The position numbers and the translations under genes are program-made. This document shows positions 20,996-30,020 of a DNA stretch of 64,000 nucleotides, one piece after another (the stretch's first letter is position 1; each line of letters starts with the position of its first letter). Source of the DNA: Ga0077555 sp963761475 (GTDB lineage: Bacteria; Pseudomonadota; Alphaproteobacteria; Rhizobiales; Hyphomicrobiaceae); assembly GCA_963761475.1 (NCBI GenBank), contig CAVXGT010000019.1:744001-808000 (forward strand), read 5' to 3'. The notes under the pieces are model-generated. The model searched no databases. It had not been told where the DNA came from and saw only the letters and a program-made list of their open reading frames with translations.

Positions 20996-21102
20996 CGGGT
21001 CTACGGGTTTACGGACAGAAGGACTGCAATTGCGGCGATGATCGGTGAGGAGGCAGGCTAGCGCCATCTCCCCGCCGTTTCAGTTCAGCCGTTCGCGGGG
21101 GC

Positions 21103-21468
21103 GTGCTTGCCGCCCGTCAGCAGCGCCATCGGCGGCAGACCGCGCTCTGTGCACTTCGCGCCCTCGGGCTCGCCACGCATCAGGCAGTGATTGCTGGCCA
21201 TGCCGACACGGACAAGCGGCACGTCCACGTCGCCGTCAATGTGATCGATCCCGACACCGGCAAGGCGGCCAAGCTGAAATGGCGGCATCGAACCATGACC
21301 CGTCGGGCGCGAGCATGCGAGGAAGCGCAAGGCGAGCTGCGCTGCCATCGGCGCGGCGTTCCTCGGGCTGCGAACGAGAACCGCAAGCGACTTCACAGAG
21401 CAGCATGGAACAAGGCGCGACAGCGTGAAAAGCAAAAGGCGGACACGCGGCCCGCCCTTCGCGCTTGA
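21103..21468 (+). pseudogene. Relaxase/mobilisation nuclease (MobA/VirD2-type) remnant
   Basis: A 121-codon open frame from GTG 21103 includes LGLATHQAVIAGHADTDK followed by RHVHVAVNVIDPDTGKAAKL. This is the relaxase motif III region, with H-x-H-x-x-x-N metal ligands and the family-typical D-P-x-T-G after it. The N-terminal part with the catalytic Tyr is missing and the sequence before and after the motif is degenerate, so this is a decayed fragment. The C-terminal part is Arg/Lys-rich (NRKRLHRAAWNKARQREKQK). It sits in an island-like segment beside tRNA-Gln. Functional mobilisation is not expected. Confidence 0.6.
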
Positions 21469-21530
21469 CGGTTATCGGCTTCCCAGCCTGTACCGCAATC
21501 AGAGATTACACAAGCTTGCCCAGCGGTGCA

Positions 21531-22829
21531 CTAATTAGATGTTGCAGCCACTTTTAAATCTCTAACAAGCCAGTCTTTGTCGAGTAGAAGCATGTACATG
21601 CCGCGCTCTTTGCGTTTCGCCCCGTCGTAAACGGTCCACCTCCGTTCATTAATCAGAAGGCTTTGACAGTCAGTCACCAGTTCGAACCGAACGGAATTGG
21701 AATCAGGAATACTGGCGACATTCCAAATCGAGATTTGGCCACACGCGCCCTCAAAAGAATAGTAACGTTCCCGTTCAAATGGCTTGCCGATAATTTGCAG
21801 CGACAGCCTCTGCTTCTCCACGCCACGGTCATCATTGCAGGTCACGTAGACGAGCCGTCCATTAGGGTCCTTGTTCCAATACGGCGACACGCAATTGACG
21901 CTGTCGACCTCGACCAGAGTGTTTCCTTGCTTCTCCTTGACGATCAATCTGCCAATACGAATACCCGATTTCTCTGGCGCGTATTTAAAGCATGTCGACA
22001 GCTCGCCCTCTCGCAGGGCCGACGCTGCGGCTGCAGCCTCGCATCTCGCAAAATGTTCCTCGGACTCGCGGTGCTCCCTCAGATGAGAACTTTGTTGTCG
22101 CAAGTTTTACGTGGTGATTGTCTGTCAGCTCTAAATAAACGCGATTGCCGAACGGACCGCTATCAGAGTTGTGTTTCTTGAGATTAATCTCGGAGTTGGC
22201 ATTGACAACCACAGTGCCGCACGACGATACGAGATCGAAAATTATGGTTTTGTCCTTAGCATTGAATGTGAAGTTGCGCACATCAAGTTTACCCTTCGGC
22301 GCAGGTTCATACTTGCCACATCTCAGATCATAGACCCGCTTTGCAAGATTGCTGGTCGGAAAATATGCCGTGATTGTCACAAATTCGCCGGTGGGCTTTT
22401 CTCGATGCGCAATTACTGCCGCGACATGCTCTTTCTGACTATTGAAGATCTGGACGGACCCGCCTCCTTTATTCAGAGCATCGATTATAAGTTCTGATTC
22501 GTCTTTGAAGCGCGCCACCACGTCGATCCTCGCGGAGAAGGGCCAAATCCCGCGGTCATGCAGAGCCAAGCCCTCGAAGGTTGCTCTTCCTTCGTAGCGA
22601 GTTTGTTATCCAACCTTTCCCTGTGCTCTCCCGTCACTGCTGGACCTTGGATCGACCCTTCGCAGAATTGACCTTTGGACCTACAGAGGTAGCTCCAATA
22701 GACGGGAAACGTGGCCAGAACTACGGTTGCGAGGCCCACCACCGCGCCCAACCAAGCTATCAAGTGGCCTACACGACCAGAGTTTGAACGCGCCTCACTT
22801 GCGGCAGATGCATCATCTTGCGTTGCCAT
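21531..22829 (-). pseudogene. Membrane-anchored hypothetical protein, disrupted by two frameshifts
   Basis: Three overlapping frames on this strand read as one protein of about 430 residues. Part 1 (22829 to about 22585) has a cytoplasmic start MATQDDASAASEARS and one helix (IAWLGAVVGLATVVLATFPVYW). Part 2 (about 22585 to 22060) begins ARIDVVARFKDESELIIDAL and is beta-rich with a C...C pair. Part 3 (about 22060 to 21531) contains FARCEAAAAASALREGELS and ends DWLVRDLKVAATSN. Frames change near 22585 and 22060. No family is recognised. Codon use and GC are clearly lower than in flanking genes, which together with the adjacent relaxase fragment suggests acquired DNA. Alternatively these are separate small genes; the single-gene view fits better because no part starts with a convincing ribosome-binding site. 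Confidence 0.5.
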
Positions 22830-23408
22830 CGCACTATCCTCGAAGCAATCATCCAGCCGAAGTTATGCCGAATGTCGGCGAAACCTTGGCCCAAAGCCGT
22901 GCTGTGCACAGAAGTGTGGCACCCCCTCCCGTTGGTCGGGTCGGGTGCTACTCGCTGCGCTCACGGAGCCGCTTGCAGCGTCTCCGCCCATGCGGGTAAT
23001 GGCCCCCTGCCGCAAGCCTGCTATCCTGCCGAACCACAGGCAGCAGGAGCCAGCAACGACGGACATGCGGCGCGATACGGCAGCAGCGTGAGGTGGCAAC
23101 GACTATGGGAATGCGCTTGCAGCGGGGGCATAGCTAGGTGTGGATTTGTAAACGTTTACACGTCCTCAAATCCCTTCATCTGTTTACGGCTCAGCCCTCA
23201 GTTTGACGGAACGGGCAGCGATGAGTCAGTCGGCTCCGCATGTGTTCGCTACGGTGACAGCGCGGCCCTTACGCTCAGCGTGAGCACATGGAGCCGTGGC
23301 TACCGGCGAGGATGCGGCCCCCGTCCATGACGAGCATGATTTTACGTCCTCCGTGCGTCCTTGGGCACGGGAGTGAGGCGAACGCGGAACGTAAGGCATT
23401 GAAAAGAT
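22830..23408. other. Intergenic/scar region before tRNA-Gln
   Basis: 579 bp with no supportable gene; several open frames exist on the plus strand but have no conserved content. It contains the 14-bp palindrome at 23147. The segment probably belongs to the same acquired and decayed stretch as the relaxase fragment. Confidence 0.4.
23147..23160. promoter_or_regulatory. LacI/GalR-type operator-like palindrome
   Basis: TGTAAACGTTTACA is a perfect 14-bp palindrome with a central CG, the shape recognised by LacI/GalR-family regulators. No regulator gene or obvious target gene is adjacent, so it may be an orphan site from a lost operon, or chance. Confidence 0.35.
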
Positions 23409-23482
23409 TGGCTGGGGGACTAGGATTCGAACCTAGACAGGCAGAGTCAAAGTCTGCAGTCCTACCATTAGACGATCCCCCA
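23409..23482 (-). tRNA. trnQ-UUG: tRNA-Gln (anticodon UUG)
   Basis: 74 nt including encoded CCA. Read on the minus strand: 7-bp acceptor stem (TGGGGGA / TCCCCCA), D arm with GTCTAATGGTAGGAC, anticodon stem GCAGA / TCTGC with loop CTTTGAC giving anticodon TTG, T arm loop GGTTCGAATCC, discriminator G, CCA end. The 3' end faces the island-like segment at 21-23.4 kb. Confidence 0.97.
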
Positions 23483-23814
23483 TTGCCGGGATCTGGCGGC
23501 CATTGGCCACCGGAGGGGGCTATATAGCGGCAACGGCTGGTTCCTGCAAGCAGCGCGGCGGGTCCTCATTGGCCGGTCAGCCAGGCCCTCGCGCACCAGT
23601 GCCGCCCAACAGGTGGGGCTCTGGGCGATACGGGTTCGTCACCCTTCGGAGGAGCACGCTTCGTTGCGGGCGGGCCAACCGGCGCTTGCCGCCTCGCACC
23701 ACGCTTGGCTGGCAGCCGTCGCTGGCGCCAGCGCTCTCATAGCTGGCGATGGCGTGCCTTCAACGGGGAATGGACTGATTGGAGTGGGGCCGAGACCGAA
23801 GCGGCGCCTCCGCC
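23483..23814. other. Intergenic region between tRNA-Gln and slt
   Basis: 332 bp. No gene is supported. It includes the short palindrome CGCTGGCGCCAGCG near 23723, which may form a hairpin downstream of slt, but no T-run follows on either strand. The tRNA promoter should be at the left end. Confidence 0.35.
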
Positions 23815-25989
23815 TCAGTCGGCTGCGGCGCGGCGGATGTCGGTTGCCTTGTGGAGGTCGTCCAGGAGGCGGACGGGCTTGGGCTCTCCGAGGCGCGCGC
23901 GGTAGATCTGGATGTTGGAGAGCACCTTCTGGACGTAGTTGCGCGTCTCCTCGATCGGGATGCGCTCGATCCAGTCGATGGAGTCGACGCCGGCTGTGCG
24001 GGGGTCGCCGTTCTCGCGGATCCACTGGCGCGCGCGTCCGGGGCCGGCGTTGTAGCCGGCGAGTGTCACGACGTACCAACCACCGAATTCCCGCATGCGG
24101 TCGCCGATGTAGGCCGAGCCGATCATGGCGTTGTAGCCGTGGTCGGTGAGGAGGCGGGAGATTTCGCACTTGAGCTTATGGTCTTGGCAGACGTGGCGGG
24201 CGGTGATCGGCATCACTTGCAGCAGGCCACGGGCACCGGCGGACGAGACGATGGCGGTGTTGAACTCCGTCTCCTGGCGGGCAACGGCCAGGAGCATTGC
24301 CGTCTCAGGGGGAACGCCGAGCGGCTTGAAATCCGGCCAGGCCTCGATCGGGTAGCCGTAGAGGATGAGGTTGTGGCCACGGGCGATCGCGGATTTTCCG
24401 ATGCGGAGCGCGGTTTGGGGATCGCCTAGGGAGGAGGCCAATTCAGCGAGCAGCGCGAGTTCGCCTTCCGAGTTGAGATGGTTGCGGGTGGCGGCGAAGA
24501 GACCCATGGAGATGTTGCGGGGGAGCCCCGCGCGCACGGCGAGCACGGCTGCACGGACAGAATCCCGGGCGAGAAATTGCTTGAGTTCGGCAGGCGTTGG
24601 CAGGGCAGGGGGCTTCACATCGAAGTCCAGGCGCCGCGAGCCTGCGAGCTTGTGGCGCGCCAGCAGGGCGTGGAAGGTGTCGGGATCGGAGAGCGCCTCC
24701 TGGTAGCGCTTCATAGCCTCTGGCTTGCGGCCGAGGGCTTCGAGTGCGCGGCCCGTCCAGTAGCGCGAGCGGGCTCGGCTGAGGGGACCGTCGGCCGCCG
24801 CCATGTGGGCCTCGAAATGCTTCAGAGCGAGCGCCGGCTTCTTGTTGAGCTGCAAGGCAATCCAGCCGGCCATGTGGGCCTGCTCCTTAGCCGGGTTTTC
24901 CGACAGGGGCGTGGATTGGCGGACAAGCTTGTAGGCGAGATCGGGCTTGCCGGCCTTGATCGCGTCGTAGGCAGCCTCACGGCGCGCAAGCCACCAGTCG
25001 TCCGGGCTCACGAGCTTGTCGCTGTCGGTGGGCAGATCGGTCAGGATCTTGGCGGCGTCGGCGAGGCGGTTGGCCTGCAAGTGGGCGATCGCGTGGGCGT
25101 AAGCCAGTCCCCAGTCGGTCTTGCCGGCCGTGGTATGCGGCAGGGCGATGACGCTGCGAATGGCGGCTTTGTTGCCCAGGAAGACCAGAAGCCGGGTTTC
25201 AGCCTCCTTGCGCTCGGCGTCCGGTAGCAGCTTGATCACACGGCGGGCGACGGTGGCTCGCTCCCGCCGTTCGGCCCGATAGCGCACCCGGTCGACGAGG
25301 AGGCGATCAAGGCGGCGCTTGTGATCGTCGACGGTGAGGAGTTTTCCGAAGCGATCGAGGAAACCTGTCTCGAAGCTGGCCGCCATGTCGGCCTCGGTCC
25401 ACGCCTTGGCGGCATACTTGGTGGCGGATGCCTGGTCACCCTCGGCCAGATAGGCCGATGCCAGCGCGGCCCAACCGGTACCGTCCGTGGGCTCGCGTCC
25501 CTTGAAGAACGCGCGGATGCGCGCCGAGCTTCCGCCCTGATTGAATAGCTGCTCTTCTGCTCTGCGGTCGAGGGTCTGGGATCCCGGCCAGGCGGGATTT
25601 GCCTTGGCGAAGGTGATGAAGGTATCGGGCTCGCCGATGCCCGCCATCATCGCGTGCCAGGTGACGAGCTTTTGAGCGATGGCATCGGTGAGGCCGGTTG
25701 GCGCATTTGCCTTCAGTGCGGCGGTTAGGGCTGCCAACTCTTCCGGAGTCGGAGCAATGGCGAGCAGCGGCGCGATCATGGCTTTGACCTTGGCCCGATA
25801 GGCGGCTTCGGCCGGGAGCGGCTGGAGGGGAGGCGCCTTGGGCTCGGGCCGGCGGGGATTGGGTTCAGGGACGGGGACTGGAGCGGCGGCTGGTGCCGGT
25901 TTGGCTGGCGACACGGGGAGTTCAGCCCAGGCTGGGGCCGCTGCCAGAAGCACCGATGCGCAAAGACTGGTGATAAAGAGGGCTCTCAT
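23815..25989 (-). CDS. slt: Soluble lytic murein transglycosylase (Slt70-like)
   Basis: 724 residues; periplasmic enzyme that cleaves peptidoglycan glycan strands to 1,6-anhydro-muropeptides. Signal peptide: MRALFITSLCASVLLAAAPAWA, then a Pro-rich linker (PVPVPEPNPRRPEPKAPP). A long alpha-superhelical U-domain (about 60-540) has TPR-like repeats (ARSRYWTGRALEALGRK). The C-terminal SLT domain (about 555-690) shows the catalytic Glu in LAVARQETEFNTAIVSSAGA, then GLLQVMPITA, YIGDRMREFGGWYVVTLAGYNAGPGR and WIERIPIEETRNYVQKVL. Divergent from dapA, a common arrangement in rhizobial genomes. No frameshift. Confidence 0.94.
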   Translation of the reverse strand: MRALFITSLCASVLLAAAPAWAELPVSPAKPAPAAAPVPVPEPNPRRPEPKAPPLQPLPAEAAYRAKVKAMIAPLLAIAPTPEELAALTAALKANAPTGLTDAIAQKLVTWHAMMAGIGEPDTFITFAKANPAWPGSQTLDRRAEEQLFNQGGSSARIRAFFKGREPTDGTGWAALASAYLAEGDQASATKYAAKAWTEADMAASFETGFLDRFGKLLTVDDHKRRLDRLLVDRVRYRAERRERATVARRVIKLLPDAERKEAETRLLVFLGNKAAIRSVIALPHTTAGKTDWGLAYAHAIAHLQANRLADAAKILTDLPTDSDKLVSPDDWWLARREAAYDAIKAGKPDLAYKLVRQSTPLSENPAKEQAHMAGWIALQLNKKPALALKHFEAHMAAADGPLSRARSRYWTGRALEALGRKPEAMKRYQEALSDPDTFHALLARHKLAGSRRLDFDVKPPALPTPAELKQFLARDSVRAAVLAVRAGLPRNISMGLFAATRNHLNSEGELALLAELASSLGDPQTALRIGKSAIARGHNLILYGYPIEAWPDFKPLGVPPETAMLLAVARQETEFNTAIVSSAGARGLLQVMPITARHVCQDHKLKCEISRLLTDHGYNAMIGSAYIGDRMREFGGWYVVTLAGYNAGPGRARQWIRENGDPRTAGVDSIDWIERIPIEETRNYVQKVLSNIQIYRARLGEPKPVRLLDDLHKATDIRRAAAD

Positions 25990-26308
25990 GCCGGCGTCGT
26001 CCCCCGCTTCGCGTTTTCGCAGTCACCCCGAGCACGGCTCCTGCTTCTACCAATCCTACGCGATGGCGATCGAGCAGGCAAAATTCGCAGGAGCAACGGC
26101 TGGCGCGCCTTGCGGCATCACACTTCAGAGCATAGAGTTGTAGCCTGATCATGGCGACTTGCGGTTCCTGCCATGATTCGCGGGAGGGAATCGCGCGGCG
26201 ATCCAGCGACCCCAGGCGGGCTCGTGATGTCGGCCGAACTCGAAGTTCGCTAGATCCAAAATGCATGGTGCGCGATCGAATTCGCGCCTCGAGAGCGGAG
26301 GAAGCTCG
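25990..26308. other. Divergent promoter region between slt and dapA
   Basis: 319 bp between the two start codons. It should carry both promoters. No operator, repeat or small gene is seen. Confidence 0.4.
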
Positions 26309-27202
26309 ATGTTAAAGGGCTCGTTACCGGCGCTCATTACGCCGATGAAGAACGGCAAGGTCGATGAGCAGGCGTTTGAGCGGCTTGTCGAATGGCAGAT
26401 CTCGGAAGGCTCGCACGGGCTCGTGCCGGTGGGGACGACGGGCGAGACACCGACGCTGTCTCATGACGAGCACAAGCGCGTGGTCGAGCTGTGCATCAAG
26501 ATCGCCAGAGGCCGGGTGCCGGTTGTCGCGGGCGCTGGCTCGAACTCGACGGCGGAAGCGATCGAACTCACCGAGTTCGCCAAGGCGGCCGGCGCCACTG
26601 CCGCATTGCATTCGACGGGCTATTACAACAAGCCGACGCAAGAAGGCCTCTTCCTCCACTTCAAGGCGATCAGCGACGCGGTCGATCTGCCGATCATCGT
26701 CTATAACGTGCCGCCGCGGACGGTGGTCGATATCCTGCCGGGGACGCTGGCGCGGATCGCGGAATTGAAGAACGTGGCAGGGGTCAAGGACGCCTCAGCC
26801 AAGGTCGATCGCATGTCGCAGCACCGGTTGCTGATCAAGAAGCCGTTCTCTTACCTCTCGGGCGAAGACGCCACGGCCTTGGGCTTCAACGCGCATGGCG
26901 GCAATGGCTGCATCTCGGTGACGGCCAACGTGGCGCCGCGACTTTGCTCGGAGTTCCAGGAGGCGACGTTGAAGGGCGACTACAAGCGGGCGCTTGAGTT
27001 GCAGGACGTGTTGATGCCGCTGCACGATGCGCTGTTTGTTGAAACGAATCCGGCGCCTGTGAAGTATGCAGCCTGGCGCCTCGGTCTGATCGAGAGCGCG
27101 GAGTGCCGGCTGCCGCTGGCACCGGTGACGGATGCCACCAAGAAGATCGTCGACGCGGCATTGGCGCACGCCGGCCTGCTGAAGGCGCGCGCGGCGGAGT
27201 GA
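26309..27202 (+). CDS. dapA: 4-hydroxy-tetrahydrodipicolinate synthase
   Basis: 297 residues; condenses pyruvate with aspartate semialdehyde, the first committed step of lysine/diaminopimelate synthesis, in the cytosol. ATG at 26309 has GGAGGAAG upstream; the longer frame from 26261 lacks conservation. Key parts: GTTGETPTLSHDE (substrate Thr-Thr pair), STGYYNKPTQEGL, YNVPPRTVVD (Tyr and Arg of the active site), GVKDAS with the Schiff-base Lys near residue 162, and SGEDATALGFNAHGGNGCIS. The STG before YYNKP replaces the more usual VTP. In many relatives smpB follows dapA; here a terminator and an MFS gene follow instead. Confidence 0.95.
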   Translation: MLKGSLPALITPMKNGKVDEQAFERLVEWQISEGSHGLVPVGTTGETPTLSHDEHKRVVELCIKIARGRVPVVAGAGSNSTAEAIELTEFAKAAGATAALHSTGYYNKPTQEGLFLHFKAISDAVDLPIIVYNVPPRTVVDILPGTLARIAELKNVAGVKDASAKVDRMSQHRLLIKKPFSYLSGEDATALGFNAHGGNGCISVTANVAPRLCSEFQEATLKGDYKRALELQDVLMPLHDALFVETNPAPVKYAAWRLGLIESAECRLPLAPVTDATKKIVDAALAHAGLLKARAAE

Positions 27203-27216
27203 GATTTGCGGCGCAG

Positions 27217-27247
27217 GCGCGGGGCTGGATTACCCCCGCGCTTGTTT
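27217..27247 (+). terminator. Terminator of dapA
   Basis: Stem GCGCGGGG / CCCCGCGC (8 bp, 9-nt loop) 15 bp after the dapA stop, followed by TTGTTTG. Confidence 0.7.
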
Positions 27248-27284
27248 GCTCGCGGGTTCACCTCGATTGAGCGTTTTTTGCGAT

Positions 27285-27309
27285 GGGCCGGTTTTGCCGG
27301 CCCTTTGCT
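27285..27309. terminator. Hairpin between convergent dapA and MFS gene
   Basis: GGGCCGG-TTTTG-CCGGCCC, a 7-bp stem followed by TTTGCTT on the plus strand, and by AAAAAA-type sequence beyond it when read from the minus strand. It lies 7 bp past the stop of the MFS gene and probably ends transcription from both sides. Confidence 0.6.
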
Positions 27310-28533
27310 TCAGGCGACTTGCCGGCAGTTCGATTCACGCATCAATAGCGTGCAGACGAGGCCTACGATCATTCCGACCATGAGAGCTGCAAAGCCCAGG
27401 CGATAGTCGGCTGCGGCGTAGATGCGGGCGCCATTCAACGATCCGCCAGACCAGACGCGATCCAGGATGAAGCCGATCAAGGGCTGGTAGAAAGCGCCGG
27501 CTCCGGTGAGGAAGGCGTTGACGACGCCGATAGCGGTACCACTCAGCGCCACCGGGTTCAGCTCGCGAATCAGGGCGAAGCAGGAGATCTGGGCGGAGCC
27601 TCCGAAGCCTGCAAGGAAGGTGAGGCTTGCGACCATCCAGATCGGCAAGGGTGGTCCGTAGACCAGGGCGGTCATCGAGGGCAGGCAGATGGCATAGCCG
27701 ATCAGAAAAGGCAGGCGGCGGCGGCCAATACGGTCGGAGAGCCAGCCGAATGTCGGCGCGCCAACGCCCCAGCCGGCGATGATGAGCGATGTGATGAGGG
27801 CGGCGGTGGCGGGCTCTAGCCCGTGGGCGGTGCGCATGAACGGTACGCCCCAGAGACCGCCAAATCCCAAAAGCGCCCCGTTGGTGCCAAGACCGGCCAC
27901 GGAGATCAGCCAGGTCTGAGGATTGGAGAGGACGGTGCGCAGGCCGCCGAGGACTGCAGCGAATCCGCCAGTGCCGCGGCGTTTGTCGCGGACGAAGGCA
28001 AAGGCCATGATCGCGATCAGGAGACCGCCGCCGGCCATGACGGCGCCGGTCGGCCGCCAGCCGTTGGCCTCGACAAGGAGCCTGACGGGGGCCTGGCCCA
28101 GTACGCCGCCTGTCATGCCGGCCATCATGGCGAGACCACTCAGCAGGGCAAAGCGATTGGGCTCGAACCATTGGCCGGCCACCGCCATGGCGCCGACGAG
28201 GCTGAAGGCTGCGGAAGCACCAATGAGGAACCGGCCGAGATAGACGCCTTCGATGGATGGGCTCCAGGCAGCGAGCAAGGAGGCTGCGGCACATACGAGC
28301 GCTGCTGCCGTCATCAAACGGCGGGGACCGAAGCGATCGATCATCATGCCGACCGGCACCTGCATGCCGGCGTAGCCGTAGAAATAGAAAGCGGAGAGGC
28401 TGCCAATGGCGGTCGCGCCGACCGAGAACTCACGCATCAACTCGTCGACCATGACGCTTGGCGCCACGCGCAGCACCCAGGCGTAGAAGAAGAACAGGGC
28501 TCCAGTCAGCCATCCGAGCAGGGGGAGTGACAT
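27310..28533 (-). CDS. MFS transporter
   Basis: 407 residues with about 12 membrane helices. Conserved MFS loop-2/3 motifs appear in MMIDRFGPRRLM (after helix 2) and GWLSDRIGRRRLPF (after helix 8). Start ATG at 28533 (MSLPLLGWLTGALFFFYAWVLR) is preceded by no strong ribosome-binding site, but the longer frame adds a non-conserved 68-residue leader. Resembles anion/sugar-phosphate or hexuronate-type major facilitators; substrate unknown. Convergent with dapA and divergent from a GST gene. Confidence 0.85.
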   Translation of the reverse strand: MSLPLLGWLTGALFFFYAWVLRVAPSVMVDELMREFSVGATAIGSLSAFYFYGYAGMQVPVGMMIDRFGPRRLMTAAALVCAAASLLAAWSPSIEGVYLGRFLIGASAAFSLVGAMAVAGQWFEPNRFALLSGLAMMAGMTGGVLGQAPVRLLVEANGWRPTGAVMAGGGLLIAIMAFAFVRDKRRGTGGFAAVLGGLRTVLSNPQTWLISVAGLGTNGALLGFGGLWGVPFMRTAHGLEPATAALITSLIIAGWGVGAPTFGWLSDRIGRRRLPFLIGYAICLPSMTALVYGPPLPIWMVASLTFLAGFGGSAQISCFALIRELNPVALSGTAIGVVNAFLTGAGAFYQPLIGFILDRVWSGGSLNGARIYAAADYRLGFAALMVGMIVGLVCTLLMRESNCRQVA

Positions 28534-28749
28534 GCGGGCGAAAGTTCCAGGATGCGAAAAGAGGTAGGGGCGGTGGCGTTGAATGCCACCGGGGCAGGCG
28601 GGTGGTCGTACAGCGGCTTCTTTCCACCCTTGCGGGCCTAGCGTCAATAATTGCCGCGGGGATGGCGATGCGTGCTGCGACAGAATTCTGGCGTTGCCTT
28701 GGATGGCCAGACGCGCAACTGTGAGCGGCTCAATCACGCGAGGCTCGCA

Positions 28750-29316
28750 ATGCTCACGCTCTACTTCTCACCGGGTACCAGCTCGTTTGCCACTCATATC
28801 GCGCTTCATGAAATCGGGGCGCCGTTCGAAGCCAAGCCCGTGCTCCTGTCTAAAAAGGAGCACCTGCAGCCTGCCTATCTGGCCATCAATCCGGAGGGTA
28901 AAGTGCCGGCGCTGGCGATCGACGGGCGATTGCTGACCGAAGTCGCGGCGACACTCTATTATCTTGCCCGTCGCCATCCGGAAGCGGGTCTCTTCCCGAC
29001 GGGAGATATCGAATCGGAAGCGCAGGTGATCTCGTGGATGTCGTATGCGGCGTCTGCCCTGCACCCCGCACGTCTCCTGGAGCCACCGGCTGCGCAGGTC
29101 GTGTGGGGGCATGCCGAGCGCCGTCTAGGCGACAACGACTGGGCGATCGGGCGCTATTCGATTGCCGACATCCACATGTTCCGCTTGTTCTGGCGCTTCA
29201 ACGAGGCGCTGGGTCTCGACAAGGCGAAGTTCCCTCGGCTACACGCGCATTGTGCGCGCATGCTGGCCCGGCCCGCCGTGATCAAAACGATGGCCGCTGA
29301 AAAGGCGATCGCCTGA
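28750..29316 (+). CDS. Glutathione S-transferase family protein
   Basis: 188 residues. The N-terminal thioredoxin-like domain starts LTLYFSPGTSSFATHIALHE, where the Ser of GTSSFA is the position of the catalytic Ser/Cys in beta-class GSTs. The cis-Pro region EGKVPALAIDGRLLTEVAATLYYLA binds glutathione. The C-terminal helical domain contains IGRYSIADIHMFRLFW, the N-capping box motif (S-x-A-D). Slightly shorter than the usual 200-210 residues. Substrate unknown. Divergent from the MFS gene; a terminator-like hairpin follows. Confidence 0.88.
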   Translation: MLTLYFSPGTSSFATHIALHEIGAPFEAKPVLLSKKEHLQPAYLAINPEGKVPALAIDGRLLTEVAATLYYLARRHPEAGLFPTGDIESEAQVISWMSYAASALHPARLLEPPAAQVVWGHAERRLGDNDWAIGRYSIADIHMFRLFWRFNEALGLDKAKFPRLHAHCARMLARPAVIKTMAAEKAIA

Positions 29317-29334
29317 GAGCGTCGCAGCCTTCTT

Positions 29335-29379
29335 AAGCCCGGCAGAACCTGCCTCAGGTGGGCGGTTTATGTCGGGCTT
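29335..29379. terminator. Bidirectional hairpin between GST and soxG
   Basis: Outer arms AAGCCCG / CGGGCTT enclose an inner ACCTG-CCT-CAGGT stem. Located between two convergent genes. No clear T-run follows, so strength is uncertain. Confidence 0.55.
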
Positions 29380-29402
29380 TCGGCTGCTTGGCGAAGATAG
29401 AG

Positions 29403-30020
29403 CTATTCCTGTGATTGCGCCGTGATCATGCGGACAATCGCTGCTTCATTGGCGATGGTCTCGGCAATAAAGGCAACGAGGTATGGCGCGAAGCTGCGCG
29501 CCACCTCGATGTGGAACGTGTCGGGTTGTCGCCGCCACAGGACGATCCCGGCTTTAGCAAGCAGCGTGCGGGTGGCGCGGCCGACTGGAAAAGCAGCGAG
29601 ATCCAGCGGCAACGGACATCCTGCTGCCAGCACGGCTTCGACGGCGGGACCTGACAGGAGAAGACCTTCGTTGCGATGGGTGATGTCGGTAAGGGCGTGG
29701 GGGATCGCGCCGAGGCGTGCGGTCAGATCGGCCGTGAACGGCGCAGGGCCCAGCGTTTTGGACAGCATCAGCCATTCGTCGGGGCCTAGCCGTAGCGCTG
29801 TGCAGGTGATGGCATCGGGGCCGATGGCGGTGTTGACGCGCCCACCCAGAAGGGCTGCCATGCTCGTATCGGTGAGCGGCATGGCATCGGCGCGGCAGTG
29901 CAGGACGAGCCGTGAGGCCAACGGCTGGAGCACCAAGGCTGCAACGGCGGGGGCTTGCGGCAACTCGGCCGCGGTCAACGCCGAGGCTCGCTCAGTTGAA
30001 GTCGTCACGGGGTCAGCCAC
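29403..30020 (-). CDS. soxG: Sarcosine oxidase gamma subunit (SoxG family)
   Basis: 205 residues; small structural subunit of the heterotetrameric sarcosine oxidase. The GTG at 30020 (VADPVTTSTERASAL) overlaps the soxA stop by 8 nt and has GGAGG about 9 nt upstream, so it is preferred over the frame's first ATG at 30083. Family pattern: ALRLGPDEWLMLS, then ALTDITHRNEGLLLSGPAVEAVLAAGCPLDL-type sequence, and RTLLAKAGIVLWR. Last gene of the MBL-soxB-cupin-soxD-soxA-soxG cluster. Confidence 0.88.
   Translation of the reverse strand: MADPVTTSTERASALTAAELPQAPAVAALVLQPLASRLVLHCRADAMPLTDTSMAALLGGRVNTAIGPDAITCTALRLGPDEWLMLSKTLGPAPFTADLTARLGAIPHALTDITHRNEGLLLSGPAVEAVLAAGCPLPLDLAAFPVGRATRTLLAKAGIVLWRRQPDTFHIEVARSFAPYLVAFIAETIANEAAIVRMITAQSQE

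Noticed and set aside
18863..21067. 734-codon minus-strand frame opposite the flavin monooxygenase
   Set aside because: Rich in Arg/His/Pro, no domain, and exactly antisense to a clearly conserved enzyme; a GC-rich shadow.
22818..23330. Plus-strand frame upstream of tRNA-Gln
   Set aside because: No conserved content and antisense at its start to the membrane-anchored gene.
23613..24149. Plus-strand frame between tRNA-Gln and slt
   Set aside because: Overlaps the SLT domain coding end in antisense and becomes Arg-rich; not a gene.
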